Shown: one piece after another, positions 1-6,648 of the stretch
How positions within the stretch are numbered: the first letter of the stretch is position 1
Layout of the letters: the number at the start of each line of letters is the position of its first letter
NCBI GenBank assembly: GCA_946646575.1
Contig: CAMPCR010000018.1
Coordinates: 1 to 17,758, forward strand
Length of the DNA: 17,758 nucleotides
Source of the DNA: UBA3222 sp002363035
Lineage (GTDB): Bacteria > Verrucomicrobiota > Verrucomicrobiia > Opitutales > UBA9783
Direction of reading: 5' to 3'
Made by a program: the position numbers and the translations under genes
Notes under the pieces: generated by a model
Told to the model about the DNA's origin: nothing
The model's input: only the letters and a program-made list of their open reading frames with translations
Database searches by the model: none

Positions 1-362
1 CCGTAAAGAAAAATTTGTTTTTCATAGTTTGATACTTCCATGGTAGGTAGGTAGGGGGCAAGGATTTTTTTGGGAAAATGTTTCGGGAAAAAAGGCGGAG
101 GAAATTAAAAAACGAAAAAAACTGCTTTTGACCGCCTCCGAAAGGATGCAAAGCGTGCCGTATGAAGAAACAACGGAAAGACGGAAGGAAATACTTATCT
201 GTTTAATCACCTCAAATTTTCAGGTAATCCGTGCGTTTTTTATCAGTTTTTACAGGACTCTGCTCTTTCCCCTTTCAATCGTTCATTCTTATTCATTTCC
301 ATCGCCCGCCTTCCGCGAAATCACTTGTTCAACACATCCAAAATACTTATAATAGATTTGTA
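1..362. other. Non-coding left flank
   Basis: No reading frame here looks like a gene: the open stretches lack a ribosome binding site, have unlikely composition, and overlap each other on both strands. Visible items are three tandem GGTA units at 42-53 running into a G5 tract, A-rich and T-rich patches, and a promoter at the right end listed separately. An upstream gene could end just left of the window, but nothing in the sequence shows it. Confidence 0.6.
325..353 (+). promoter_or_regulatory. Sigma70-type promoter next to the start codon
   Basis: A TTGTTC box (325-330) and a perfect TATAAT box (348-353) are separated by exactly 17 bases. The expected start of transcription, 6-8 bases after the -10 box, falls at about 360-362, while the downstream ATG is at 363. 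The mRNA would therefore have a leader of 0-3 bases. This is the best-matching promoter in the window. Confidence 0.65.
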
Positions 363-761
363 ATGTCGGGCATTTGGAAGAAGCAGTTCGGGGACATGAA
401 TGCGGGGATTGTAAAAATTACCGTTGCCGAACGTGTCGCGCAAAATTGCATTCAAAAAAGTACACCTTCGACCGAAAATCCCTTCCCGGACAACAAATTG
501 TCGCAGATTTTGAAGGTCAAGACGCTCGGCAATGAAGTTTCGGACGTATTGAAGCCGAAGATGCAACCGTTCGAAAAGATGACACCGCTGGATTATCAGG
601 CGAAATTGTCCGATCTCATCGGCTGTCTGCAGCTGTTGGGGCAGAGCGAAAAGCGTTCCGTCGTTAAATTGATTTATCGGGATGCCGTGCGGGTTCTGCA
701 GGCCGAAACCGTTTCGGCGGATCTGCTGGAAGAATTTCGCATCATGCTGTTGCAGGGCTGA
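363..761 (+). CDS. Unknown 132-residue protein
   Basis: I do not recognise this protein. It is 132 residues, soluble in character, with no signal peptide or membrane segment. The N-terminal half is polar, and roughly residues 70-132 look mostly helical (MTPLDYQAKLSDLI onwards, ending EEFRIMLLQG). The frame stays open upstream to 231, but I place the start at ATG 363 because a promoter with a perfect -10 box ends at 353, which rules out more distant starts on that transcript. A second in-frame ATG at 396 has a purine-rich GGAAGAAG about 12 bases upstream and is the alternative if the mRNA is not leaderless. The stop at 761 lies 3 bases before the ATG of the next gene, so the two are probably translated together. 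No function can be assigned. Confidence 0.7.
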   Translation: MSGIWKKQFGDMNAGIVKITVAERVAQNCIQKSTPSTENPFPDNKLSQILKVKTLGNEVSDVLKPKMQPFEKMTPLDYQAKLSDLIGCLQLLGQSEKRSVVKLIYRDAVRVLQAETVSADLLEEFRIMLLQG

Positions 762-764
762 TGT

Positions 765-1712
765 ATGAATGAACGCATTCGGTGGTTCGAAACGCAAACG
801 ACATCGCACACAGAGGTTTATTTCCCGTTCACGCAGGTCGGGCTTTGTTCGCAACTATCGCCCGAATTGATTGTGCCGTTAAAAACCTTTGAGCAAACCA
901 TTGACGGCTTCACATTGCGGGTTGCCCAATCACACGATGCTCCTTATTTGGAACCGCTGTTGCGTTCCTACGGCGAGGCTTCGGAAAATTACGACGATTT
1001 GGAGTTTTTTAACGAAGAAAAACTGCCCGTCGTTATCACCAACATCTCCAACTGCCTGCAACATCGCTACTTTATTACGTTTCTGCTGTTCGACGGCACG
1101 ATACCGATCGCTTTTTTTCAAATCGATCCTTACGATATGCCGAGAGTACAAGCGTTATGTTCGGAAAAACTGTTGCCGTTTTGGGATCAATTTTTCCGCG
1201 AACCGCTTCGACCTGCCGAACTTTTATCGCTTCCGACCGACAAACGCCTTGAATTCCTCCGAATACGGTTGCAACGGGACATTTTGGAAGATTATTATAA
1301 TATCCGTTATTCAACCGAACATTTTTTTCATTTTCTCATCGGCTCTTTGAAAACCGTTCGATTCCTGCAACAAACCGTCCCCGAGGGCTTTTACATCGGC
1401 AACGTCTCCTATAATCTTCTCCCGCAGTATCGTCGGAAAGGGCTGATGGCGCAAATCCTGCGGGCGGCGGAAAGCGTCGCGCGGCAGGCGCATATCATGT
1501 TTCTTTTTTCCGATCGCATCGCCGACGGGAACAAACCCTCCATTAATCTGTTGCAACGTGACGGCTTTACACCGGGCGGTTCCTTTATCGCTTCCTACGG
1601 AGAGATTTATAAAACGCGCCGCCATCCGAACGGCAACTTCTCGGAACCGTGCATCTGTTATTACAAAATGCTTTCCTCGGAAAACATTTCAACCCACACT
1701 TCCGCCCGATGA
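765..1712 (+). CDS. GNAT-like N-acetyltransferase with large insert
   Basis: A 315-residue protein resembling the GCN5-related acetyltransferase fold, which moves an acetyl group from acetyl-CoA to an amine. The substrate is unknown. Residues about 48-121 fit the N-terminal half of the fold (FTLRVAQSHDAPYLEPLLRS, then a strand around FITFLLFDGTIPIAFFQID). Residues 221-227 (QYRRKGL) match the acetyl-CoA-binding motif A pattern R/Q-x-x-G-x-G/A loosely, followed by a helix. SINLLQRDGF (259-268) matches motif B. Between the halves sits an insert of about 80 residues (125-205), rich in aromatic and charged residues, that I cannot assign. The ATG at 765 comes 3 bases after the preceding stop, so coupling is likely. 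The gene converges on the RNA methyltransferase gene with only 10 bases between stops. The family call is moderately sure; the substrate is not known. Confidence 0.7.
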   Translation: MNERIRWFETQTTSHTEVYFPFTQVGLCSQLSPELIVPLKTFEQTIDGFTLRVAQSHDAPYLEPLLRSYGEASENYDDLEFFNEEKLPVVITNISNCLQHRYFITFLLFDGTIPIAFFQIDPYDMPRVQALCSEKLLPFWDQFFREPLRPAELLSLPTDKRLEFLRIRLQRDILEDYYNIRYSTEHFFHFLIGSLKTVRFLQQTVPEGFYIGNVSYNLLPQYRRKGLMAQILRAAESVARQAHIMFLFSDRIADGNKPSINLLQRDGFTPGGSFIASYGEIYKTRRHPNGNFSEPCICYYKMLSSENISTHTSAR

Positions 1713-1722
1713 AACGCGGTTT

Positions 1723-2544
1723 TTAAGATAACGCCGCCCGTTGACGTCGCGCTTCGTAGAGCAACAACGTACCCGCGACCGCCGCATTAAGCGAATCCGC
1801 CGATTGCCCATACATGGGAATTTTAATTGCCGTTGCCTCCTTTATCCAAAAATCCGACAGCCCGCGCGCTTCGTTGCCGATGCAAAACACGCCGCCCTTG
1901 GTGAAATCGCATTCCCAAAAGGAGCGTTGTACATGCGGAGTTGCCGCGTATAAAGGAAGCTTCGAAGCGCGGATGCGTTCCAAAAACCGCTCCGACGTAT
2001 CCGTATAAATTTTTACCTCAAAAACCGCCCCCTGCGACGCACGAATAACGTTCGGGTTGAAAACATCCGTTTGCGGATCGGCGAGCAACAATGCATCGAC
2101 GGCAGTTGCTTCGGCGGAACGTAACAACGCCCCCAAATTGCCGGGCTTTTCAAGCCCCTCCGTCAATAAATACAAACCGTTCGGGTTAAGCCGTAACGTT
2201 TCGCAACTCCTTTCGAACCGCTTTGCCACCGCCAAAATTCCGTCGGGATGCTCCCGCAGGCTGAGCGTTCGAAACAAAGCGTCCGAAAGCACGCAGGTAC
2301 GAACTTCCTCCAAATGCGACGGTTCGGATTGGGAAGCGTCGGAAAACAACTTTTCTTTTCCCGACGAAAGCGCGGTTTCGGAAAAAATCATCGCCTCCAA
2401 CGGTACGTTTGCCGCCAAAGCGCGCGAAACTTCGCGTTCGCCCTCAATCAGGAACAGATTACTTCGTTTACGCCCCGCCGAACGCAACAACCGCACCCAT
2501 TGCCGATAATGCGGGTTGGTTTTGCCGATCGGAATCGGGGGCAT
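1723..2544 (-). CDS. TrmH/SpoU-family RNA 2'-O-methyltransferase
   Basis: A 273-residue SPOUT-class enzyme that transfers a methyl group from S-adenosylmethionine to a ribose 2'-OH in rRNA or tRNA. All three SpoU motifs are visible. Motif 1 is EKPGNLGALLRSAEA (132-146, with Asn136 and the catalytic-type Arg142). Motif 2 is IGNEARGLS (222-230). Motif 3 is IPMYGQSADSLNAAVA (242-257), which helps form the trefoil knot. The N-terminal 100 residues, with FLIEGEREVSRAL (31-43), resemble the substrate-binding domain seen in the RlmB/TsnR-like branch rather than in tRNA-specific TrmH, so an rRNA target is more likely (inference). The frame opens upstream to 2619. I chose ATG 2544 because it starts 5 bases after the stop of the protease gene and gives a normal N-terminus. 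It is the last gene of a four-gene minus-strand operon. Confidence 0.88.
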   Translation of the reverse strand: MPPIPIGKTNPHYRQWVRLLRSAGRKRSNLFLIEGEREVSRALAANVPLEAMIFSETALSSGKEKLFSDASQSEPSHLEEVRTCVLSDALFRTLSLREHPDGILAVAKRFERSCETLRLNPNGLYLLTEGLEKPGNLGALLRSAEATAVDALLLADPQTDVFNPNVIRASQGAVFEVKIYTDTSERFLERIRASKLPLYAATPHVQRSFWECDFTKGGVFCIGNEARGLSDFWIKEATAIKIPMYGQSADSLNAAVAGTLLLYEARRQRAALS

Positions 2545-2549
2545 TTTAA

Positions 2550-5105
2550 TTAAAACAACCGTTTTTGTGCGTAACACCACAGAGAAAATTGCGGCACGAT
2601 ATGCAATGCGACAACCCAATCGGCCATGATATCCAGGGCTTCCTGTTCGAAAAAATCAAACATCGGCTTCTTCGTTTTGCCCGACTTATGCGCAGCATCA
2701 CCCAACGTCATCAGACGGTAACCGTACCGCAACGGCAAAAACGTTTTTTCTTCATCCGCCAACGCTTTGCTCAACCGACGCTCTTCGTTGATGCGCGCGA
2801 TGCGATCCTTCAAGTTTAGCGAATACTCCGTTTGTTTGTAACGTTTCGCAAACAGTTCAGCTTGTCGTTGATACCAATCGAAATACGGCCGTTTCGCTTC
2901 GCGTGCATGCTGTTGTTGCAGAAGCAGTTGCAAAATGCCCGCACGCAACCACCGTCCCGAAAGCGACGGCGAAACCTTCGGCGACATCGGTTCGATGCAG
3001 TCCCACGGCAACGCATGCGGCGAATCCGACTCGCTCACCGGCAAACAATCCGAAATCGACGTTTTGGCAATATCGGGATGCACGCCGCGCCGTTGAATGG
3101 ACGAACCGTCGGGCAAATACCACTTCTGAATGGTCAATTTCGCCGCCCCCAACGGTGCGTGCCCCGACAAAAGCGGCAATTTATCCATTTCAATCATCGC
3201 CTGCACGGAACCTTTCCCGTGGGTGGTCGGCGCGCCGAAAAGCAACGCCCGCCGCATCACCTGTAACGCCCCTGCCGCAATTTCCGCCGCCGACGCGCTG
3301 AAACGCGACGTTAAAACCAACAGCGGTCCGTCCCAAACACAACCGTCGGCATCGGCATACAGGCAATTATTCAAATCACTGCCGCGCACCTGCACCACGG
3401 AGGCATTATTGAGGAACAACCCGACCAATTTGACGGCTTCCGTCAGCAAACCGCCGCCGTTGCGACGCATATCCAGGATGATGCCCTCGATCGGGAACCG
3501 CTTTAAATGTTCGATCAACGTCCGTACATCCTCCGAAACCGTATGTGTTTTGGTATTTTTATCTTCATCCGCACCGTAAAACGACGGTACATCGATCCAA
3601 CCGATCGTATGATAAATTCCCCGTACATCAGGAACAGCGAAAACTTTCGCAAACGCCAATTTATCTTCCAGCTTAATTTCGTCACGCACCAACTCGACGG
3701 TTTTGCGTTGCGACGGATCGCCGCCCGCCGGCTGAATGAGCAAGCGCACCAGTGTTCCTTTTTTGCCGCGAATCATTTTCACGGAACGCCGCAGTCGCAA
3801 GCCCTGAATGTTCACGAACGCTTCTTTCCCCTGTGCTACCGCCAAAATTTTATCCCCCGCCTGCAACCGACCGCAACGTTCCGCCGGACCGCCCGGCGTC
3901 AACTCGTTGATGATGCAGTTGCCGCGCTCCTCCCGCAAAACCGCACCGATGCCCGTCAACGCATTGCGCAATTCGATGGCAAAATCTTCCATGGTATCCG
4001 CCGACAGAAAGTTGGTATGCGGGTCGTAAAACTGCGACAGGCTGTCGCAATACAATTCCTGTATGTCCGACGGTTCCAACGACTGAACGGCGTTATTCAA
4101 ATTGCCGTACCACTCCTTTAAACGTTCGCGCGCTTTTGTTTCGTTCTCCGCAACCGTTGCTTCGGTGATGACGGTTTCGTCCGCTTTTTGGAGACTCGGC
4201 TCTCCCTCTTCCGAAAGCATCTCCGCATCCTCCCGACGGCTGCTCGCGGCTTCGTTAATAAGCTCGTGTTGCAAACGTCGCTCCCACAACGCATCCAAAG
4301 AGGCGGTATCGGGCGCAAACGCGGCATCCTTGCGATCATCTATGAAGGTTGCGTTTGAGGAAAAATCGAACGGTTGCTCCAATCGTCGTTGAATCCATTG
4401 CATGCGCTCCCGAAACCGCCGACGGTACAAATCCGCCAGCATAAATCCCGGCGTCAGACTGCCGGCGCGCCACAGCAATTCAAACGAAGTGCGATACTCC
4501 TTCACGAACCAATCGACCTGCGTTTGCGTGAAAATCATCTTTTGTCCGTCCAAAGCGGACACGTACGAACGTAAAACCTCCTCCGTCGGCAAATCGCTCA
4601 GTTTTTTCTTTGAAATGTGAAATTGCTCCAACATCTGCACAAAAAACAGCGTTTCCACGCGCATCAGAGCCGTCGCTTCCAACGGCTTCGGAGGTTGCAA
4701 AAGGATCAACGGCTTTAATACTTCCGCCGTCGAACCGACCTCATCTTTCCCTTTCTCCGACGGCAGTACTTCGGACGTATTCGACGAAGTTGTTCCCGCA
4801 TCCTGACCCGAAAAAGGAATACCTAAACTCCCGCCATAGAAGCGGGTTTGCCTTTTTTCCCCGACAACGGCACTTTGAAAGCCATTGAACGGCATCTGTT
4901 GCGCACTTTTGCCTGCGTCCGCTTTTACGGGGGCACTTGAAAGTACTTTTTTCGAAATCTCTAAAAACGACGGTGCAAAATCGCGACACGACTCCGCAGA
5001 TTTTAAAGCCGTTAATTCATGCGCAGAGTTATCGACAGCAAACGATGTCCAGCCCGCCGTCACCCGCAGACACAGAAAACCTACCGCCAATCCGACAAAC
5101 TTCAT
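2550..5105 (-). CDS. prc: Tail-specific (C-terminal processing) periplasmic protease, S41 family
   Basis: An 851-residue exported serine protease of the Prc/Tsp type, which degrades or trims periplasmic proteins by their C-termini. The start ATG 5105 has a GAGG element 5 bases upstream and gives a signal peptide (hydrophobic residues 3-18, possible cleavage near 23). A low-complexity Ser/Thr-rich linker (about 50-130) is followed by the N-terminal Tsp domain (about 145-375). A PDZ domain lies at about 380-460, and the S41 core at about 495-685. The catalytic pair is Ser605 in FSASAAE and Lys631 in HGKGSVQ, matching the E. coli Ser/Lys dyad with one extra residue between them. The C-terminal region (720-851) is helical and basic, as in long Prc proteins. 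An acidic stretch at 280-330, inside the helical domain, looks like an insert. The ATG overlaps the rhomboid stop by 4 bases (ATGA), a strong sign of coupled translation. Confidence 0.92.
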   Translation of the reverse strand: MKFVGLAVGFLCLRVTAGWTSFAVDNSAHELTALKSAESCRDFAPSFLEISKKVLSSAPVKADAGKSAQQMPFNGFQSAVVGEKRQTRFYGGSLGIPFSGQDAGTTSSNTSEVLPSEKGKDEVGSTAEVLKPLILLQPPKPLEATALMRVETLFFVQMLEQFHISKKKLSDLPTEEVLRSYVSALDGQKMIFTQTQVDWFVKEYRTSFELLWRAGSLTPGFMLADLYRRRFRERMQWIQRRLEQPFDFSSNATFIDDRKDAAFAPDTASLDALWERRLQHELINEAASSRREDAEMLSEEGEPSLQKADETVITEATVAENETKARERLKEWYGNLNNAVQSLEPSDIQELYCDSLSQFYDPHTNFLSADTMEDFAIELRNALTGIGAVLREERGNCIINELTPGGPAERCGRLQAGDKILAVAQGKEAFVNIQGLRLRRSVKMIRGKKGTLVRLLIQPAGGDPSQRKTVELVRDEIKLEDKLAFAKVFAVPDVRGIYHTIGWIDVPSFYGADEDKNTKTHTVSEDVRTLIEHLKRFPIEGIILDMRRNGGGLLTEAVKLVGLFLNNASVVQVRGSDLNNCLYADADGCVWDGPLLVLTSRFSASAAEIAAGALQVMRRALLFGAPTTHGKGSVQAMIEMDKLPLLSGHAPLGAAKLTIQKWYLPDGSSIQRRGVHPDIAKTSISDCLPVSESDSPHALPWDCIEPMSPKVSPSLSGRWLRAGILQLLLQQQHAREAKRPYFDWYQRQAELFAKRYKQTEYSLNLKDRIARINEERRLSKALADEEKTFLPLRYGYRLMTLGDAAHKSGKTKKPMFDFFEQEALDIMADWVVALHIVPQFSLWCYAQKRLF

Positions 5106-5821
5106 CCGTTCCTCACGCACGACTCCCGATGCACCCGATAAGAAATTTTCCCCGTTCCGTTCGGACGCCGAAAACGAAACACATTCGGACGCCGACGGTA
5201 CCATATAAACAGCCAACCGATTAAAATCCCGCCCAAGTGCCCCGAATGCGCAATGTTCGTCAATCCCTGCAACTCATAGAATAAAACGCCGTAAAGTTCA
5301 TAGACGGTCAATGCAATAAAACACCACCGCGCTTGGATGCGAACGGGAATGATAAAATACAGCAATATCGACAGCGACTTATCGGGATACAACAAACAAA
5401 AATAGGCAAACAGTGCCGAAATACCCGCCGACGCCCCGACCAACGCCTGCGGATGATGGTTACAATGAATGAGCCACCAGACGAGACCGCCGACGATAAT
5501 GCCCGATGCATAGAGGGCAAAAAACTGCTTCAGCGACAACGTATTTTGAAGCAAAAAATTCGACAATCCGTACCACATCAGCAGATTAAACAGCAGATGC
5601 AACAAATCCCCGTGCAGGAACGAATAACTCAACAGACGCCACGGTTGCCACAAAAGCGACGTTCCGTTCTTCAAAGAGAAAACGGCATCCAACGGCGAAC
5701 CGCCGAACCACACCGACAGGGTTTCATTGATGATAAAAACGCCGATGTACGTCCATAAAAGGCGTTTGATCCACAAAAACCCGTTCCTGTCGTCCCAAGT
5801 TTCGAAAAACGCCATCCTCAT
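5102..5821 (-). CDS. Rhomboid-family intramembrane serine protease
   Basis: A 239-residue polytopic membrane protein with the rhomboid signature. WQPWRLLSYSFLHGDLLHLLFN (58-79) is the WR motif followed by the H70/H75/N79 cluster of the second core helix. GASAG (129-133) holds the catalytic Ser131. AHSGHLGGILIG (191-202) holds the catalytic His195. Six or so hydrophobic helices cover about 20-210, and a basic tail of about 30 residues follows. Rhomboids cut transmembrane helices within the bilayer; the substrate is unknown. The frame begins at a TTG at 5854 and has ATGs at 5821 and 5815. None has a clear Shine-Dalgarno (GAGG abuts the last one), so the start is uncertain. The gene overlaps prc by 4 bases, linking an intramembrane and a periplasmic protease in one transcript, and follows the Nudix gene after about 80 bases. 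Confidence 0.88.
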   Translation of the reverse strand: MRMAFFETWDDRNGFLWIKRLLWTYIGVFIINETLSVWFGGSPLDAVFSLKNGTSLLWQPWRLLSYSFLHGDLLHLLFNLLMWYGLSNFLLQNTLSLKQFFALYASGIIVGGLVWWLIHCNHHPQALVGASAGISALFAYFCLLYPDKSLSILLYFIIPVRIQARWCFIALTVYELYGVLFYELQGLTNIAHSGHLGGILIGWLFIWYRRRPNVFRFRRPNGTGKISYRVHRESCVRNG

Positions 5822-5898
5822 GGAGATTTTCGCAAATTCTTTAAACAACGACAAGTTTTATCGACAACATGCCGCTCGGGAAGCCGCCCTTACCGCCG

Positions 5899-6411
5899 TT
5901 AATCCAAATCCCACACGGCAAGTTTTTCGGGAGCCTCTCCTGCCAAAAGCTTCGGCAAGTCTATCAAAATGCCCAGCAAGTACGCCTTCAACATCCGCGG
6001 GTAGATCGTTTCCTTTGAAGTCCGAATTTCTTCCGGCGAAAACCAGCGCAAACCGCAAACGCTTTCGCGTTCCCACGCATCCGGTGTTGACAAACAGACC
6101 GTATCTTTCTCGGTTTTTGCAACAATGAAACGCTGATAAATATCCAGCGGTTGCCCGTTTTCCTTTAAGTGCACAACGCCTTCGGCGATTTCGGCACCCC
6201 AAACGACGTCCGCATCGGTTAAACCCGTCTCTTCCGTCAATTCCCGTTTTGCCGCTGCTTGAAATGTCTCGCCTTTTTCGAGCGTTCCGCCGACCAAAAA
6301 CCAAAAACGCCCTTTATTGCCGTCCGCACCTGTCAGATTTTTGTCTTCGGCACCCATAAAAAGCAATGCGTTCGCGGAATTAAACAGCAAAATTCGGATA
6401 CTTTGATGCAT
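5899..6411 (-). CDS. Nudix hydrolase
   Basis: A 170-residue Nudix hydrolase, which cleaves a nucleoside diphosphate linked to another moiety using divalent metal. The Nudix box is complete: Gly42-x5-Glu48-x7-Arg56-Glu57-Leu58-x-Glu60-Glu61-x-Gly63-Leu64. The N-terminus (SIRILLFNSANALLFM) is the first two strands usual for the family. The closest style is the small MutT-like housecleaning enzymes, but substrate cannot be read from sequence. It is the first gene of the minus-strand operon with the rhomboid, Prc and TrmH-family genes. The ATG at 6411 has no Shine-Dalgarno and lies only 11 bases beyond the -10 box of its probable promoter, so translation may start from a nearly leaderless mRNA. 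Confidence 0.88.
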   Translation of the reverse strand: MHQSIRILLFNSANALLFMGAEDKNLTGADGNKGRFWFLVGGTLEKGETFQAAAKRELTEETGLTDADVVWGAEIAEGVVHLKENGQPLDIYQRFIVAKTEKDTVCLSTPDAWERESVCGLRWFSPEEIRTSKETIYPRMLKAYLLGILIDLPKLLAGEAPEKLAVWDLD

Positions 6412-6430
6412 AGAATACGTTTAGGATAAG
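6403..6430 (+). promoter_or_regulatory. Possible plus-strand promoter overlapping the divergent one
   Basis: TTGATG (6403-6408) and GATAAG (6425-6430) are 16 bases apart, each matching 4/6 consensus bases. The -10 box overlaps the -10 box of the minus-strand Nudix promoter, as in bidirectional promoters. Its transcript would start near 6437 and reach the terminator hairpin ending at 6538. The call rests partly on the need for some plus-strand RNA to explain that oriented terminator. Confidence 0.3.
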
Positions 6431-6451
6431 AAAGTTTTCCACTAAAAGCAA
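6423..6451 (-). promoter_or_regulatory. Promoter for the Nudix-rhomboid-prc-trmH operon
   Basis: On the minus strand a TTGCTT box (6451-6446) and a TATCCT box (6428-6423) are separated by 17 bases. The distance from the -10 box to the Nudix ATG is 11 bases, giving a predicted leader of about 4-6 bases. Both boxes are partial matches (3/6 and 4/6), so the call is moderate. Confidence 0.45.
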
Positions 6452-6453
6452 AT

Positions 6454-6501
6454 CTGTTTTCGACAGGCAACCTTCCCGTAAACCGATGTGGTTCATGCGG
6501 G
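6454..6501 (+). promoter_or_regulatory. Structured leader, alternative to the terminator stem
   Basis: Two small structures precede the terminator. One is a CTGT/ACAG hairpin (6454-6457 with 6463-6466). The other is a two-part stem, CCCG (6475-6478) with CGGG (6498-6501) enclosing AACC (6481-6484) with GGTT (6490-6493). The CGGG arm is also the 5' base of the terminator stem, so the two folds exclude each other. This is the layout of an attenuator or riboswitch expression platform, but I recognise no known aptamer. Confidence 0.3.
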
Positions 6502-6538
6502 TATTGTCCGTGAATTTTATCAACAATACCTGTTTTTT
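6498..6538 (+). terminator. Oriented intrinsic terminator upstream of grpE
   Basis: CGGGTATTGT (6498-6507) pairs with ACAATACCTG (6523-6532) as a 10-bp stem with one G-U pair and a 15-base loop, followed at once by T6 (6533-6538). The T tract exists only in the plus direction; the minus direction has no T run. No plus-strand gene ends upstream, so the terminator must act on an RNA begun in the divergent region, probably the grpE leader. Confidence 0.65.
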
Positions 6539-6603
6539 CTCTGCCTTCCCACACAAGTATACCTCCATACCCGTCCTCGACCGCGGTACAAGCCACAAAA
6601 AAC

Positions 6604-6632
6604 TTGCGAATGCCCCGTCAAAATTCTTCAAT
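6604..6632 (+). promoter_or_regulatory. Possible proximal grpE promoter
   Basis: TTGCGA (6604-6609) and TTCAAT (6627-6632) are 17 bases apart, matching 3/6 and 4/6 consensus bases. Transcription would start near 6639, about 7-10 bases before the preferred grpE ATG at 6649. It would bypass the terminator at 6498-6538. The match is weak. Confidence 0.3.
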
Positions 6633-6648
6633 AATGCTGATGCATATG

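Noticed and set aside
42..58. GGTA tandem repeat as a phase-variation tract
   Set aside because: Only three units, and no promoter or gene at a distance where a change would matter.
3507..4121. Long plus-strand open frame inside the protease gene
   Set aside because: It is antisense to conserved PDZ and S41 coding sequence and its composition is that of a shadow frame.
6412..6648. CIRCE or heat-shock sigma promoter in front of grpE
   Set aside because: The TTAGCACTC/GAGTGCTAA repeat is absent, and no CTTGAA with CCCCAT boxes at proper spacing was found.
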